Source: Emcibacteraceae bacterium (GTDB taxonomy: Bacteria > Pseudomonadota > Alphaproteobacteria > Sphingomonadales > Emcibacteraceae). Taken from it: a stretch of 24,386 bases of DNA. Each line of letters opens with the position of its first letter. The first letter of the stretch is position 1. The notes under the pieces are model-generated. The model did no database searches. It was not told the DNA's origin and was given only the letters and a program-made list of their open reading frames with translations. Location of the stretch: the NCBI GenBank assembly GCA_016763335.1, contig JAESUD010000137.1, positions 1 to 24,386 of the forward strand, in the 5' to 3' direction. The position numbers were made by a program, and so were the translations under genes. Below, one piece after another: positions 24,156 through 24,386 of this stretch.

Positions 24156-24386
24156 ATGATCAAATTTTTTTGGGCAATAATCCTAACACTATTCTTGATG
24201 GGATGTGGGCAGCAATCAACATCAGAAACAAACACAGGTGAGCCCAAGATATCTGCGGATATGATTCTTGAAAACGGTCGTTTATATTCGTTTTCATGGT
24301 CCGAGCCATCATTAGAAGGGGTGCCGGCACCTGATGCGCCTTATGAAAATGGTACATGGGCGCCTGACGGTGAAGCCATCGCTATC
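24156..24386 (+). CDS. Lipoprotein amidohydrolase (YtcJ-like), N-terminal part only
   Basis: Open frame from the ATG at 24156 to the window edge (77 codons, no stop), so the gene is cut off by the window. Seen: a lipoprotein signal peptide MIKFFWAIILTLFLMGCG with lipobox LMGC (Cys17), a Ser/Thr-rich linker, then ISADMILENGRLYSFSW and WAPDGEAIAI, the opening beta-strands of YtcJ-type metal-dependent amidohydrolases (ADxILxNGxIYT...). The metal-binding residues lie beyond the window, so the family call rests on this short part. Confidence 0.7.
   Translation, partial: MIKFFWAIILTLFLMGCGQQSTSETNTGEPKISADMILENGRLYSFSWSEPSLEGVPAPDAPYENGTWAPDGEAIAI

Noticed and set aside
24160..24357. 65-codon minus-strand frame at the window end
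   Set aside because: The plus strand here has a start, lipoprotein signal and family-like sequence; the minus frame has none.
1..24386. CRISPR array, prophage, insertion sequence or integrative element
   Set aside because: No spaced direct repeats, transposase, integrase, phage gene or attachment-site-like repeat was seen.

Overview
The window looks like chromosomal DNA from an AT-rich, free-living alphaproteobacterium. The gene families and general gene style suggest this, but no rRNA or other marker is present, so the lineage is a low-confidence inference. I see no rRNA, tRNA, CRISPR array, phage or transposon. Genes are dense, mostly in short operons.

Layout. (a) 134-3376, minus strand: a TrhO rhodanese, then a BlaI-type repressor and a BlaR1-type M56 membrane protease. 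The protease's C-terminal sensor is a set of ankyrin repeats instead of a penicillin-binding domain. A strong promoter upstream of blaI is bracketed by two copies of one dyad, a likely autoregulatory operator pair. (b) 3505-5829: a MASE1-CHASE hybrid-free sensor histidine kinase, followed by about 470 bp without a convincing gene. (c) 6297-10652: an aldehyde dehydrogenase, divergent from a PepSY membrane protein, a frameshifted ACMSD-like amidohydrolase and a transglutaminase-like/TPR lipoprotein. (d) 10654-14526: acetyl-CoA synthetase with an in-frame TAA, a frameshifted MnmC-type FAD oxidoreductase, and a secreted DUF1579-like protein. (e) 14540-16744: a PAS-GGDEF-EAL protein. (f) 16840-20648: a tungstate-type ABC operon (tupB-tupC-tupA) whose ATPase has TGA in its Walker A motif, divergent from tusA-sufE-TSUP exporter, a sulfur-handling operon. 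(g) 20732-23426: a GntR (YtrA-like) regulated ABC-2 exporter operon carrying two unrecognised small membrane proteins. (h) 23636-24386: free methionine-(R)-sulfoxide reductase, then the start of a lipoprotein amidohydrolase that runs off the window.

The points most worth a second look are the BlaI/BlaR1-ankyrin signalling pair with its own operator type; four genes between 8.9 and 18.3 kb, each broken by exactly one lesion (two nonsense codons, two single-base frameshifts), which means either recent decay or sequence error; and a shared GTTATAWATAAC palindrome in front of both the GntR-ABC operon and the divergent sulfoxide reductase, hinting at one regulon.
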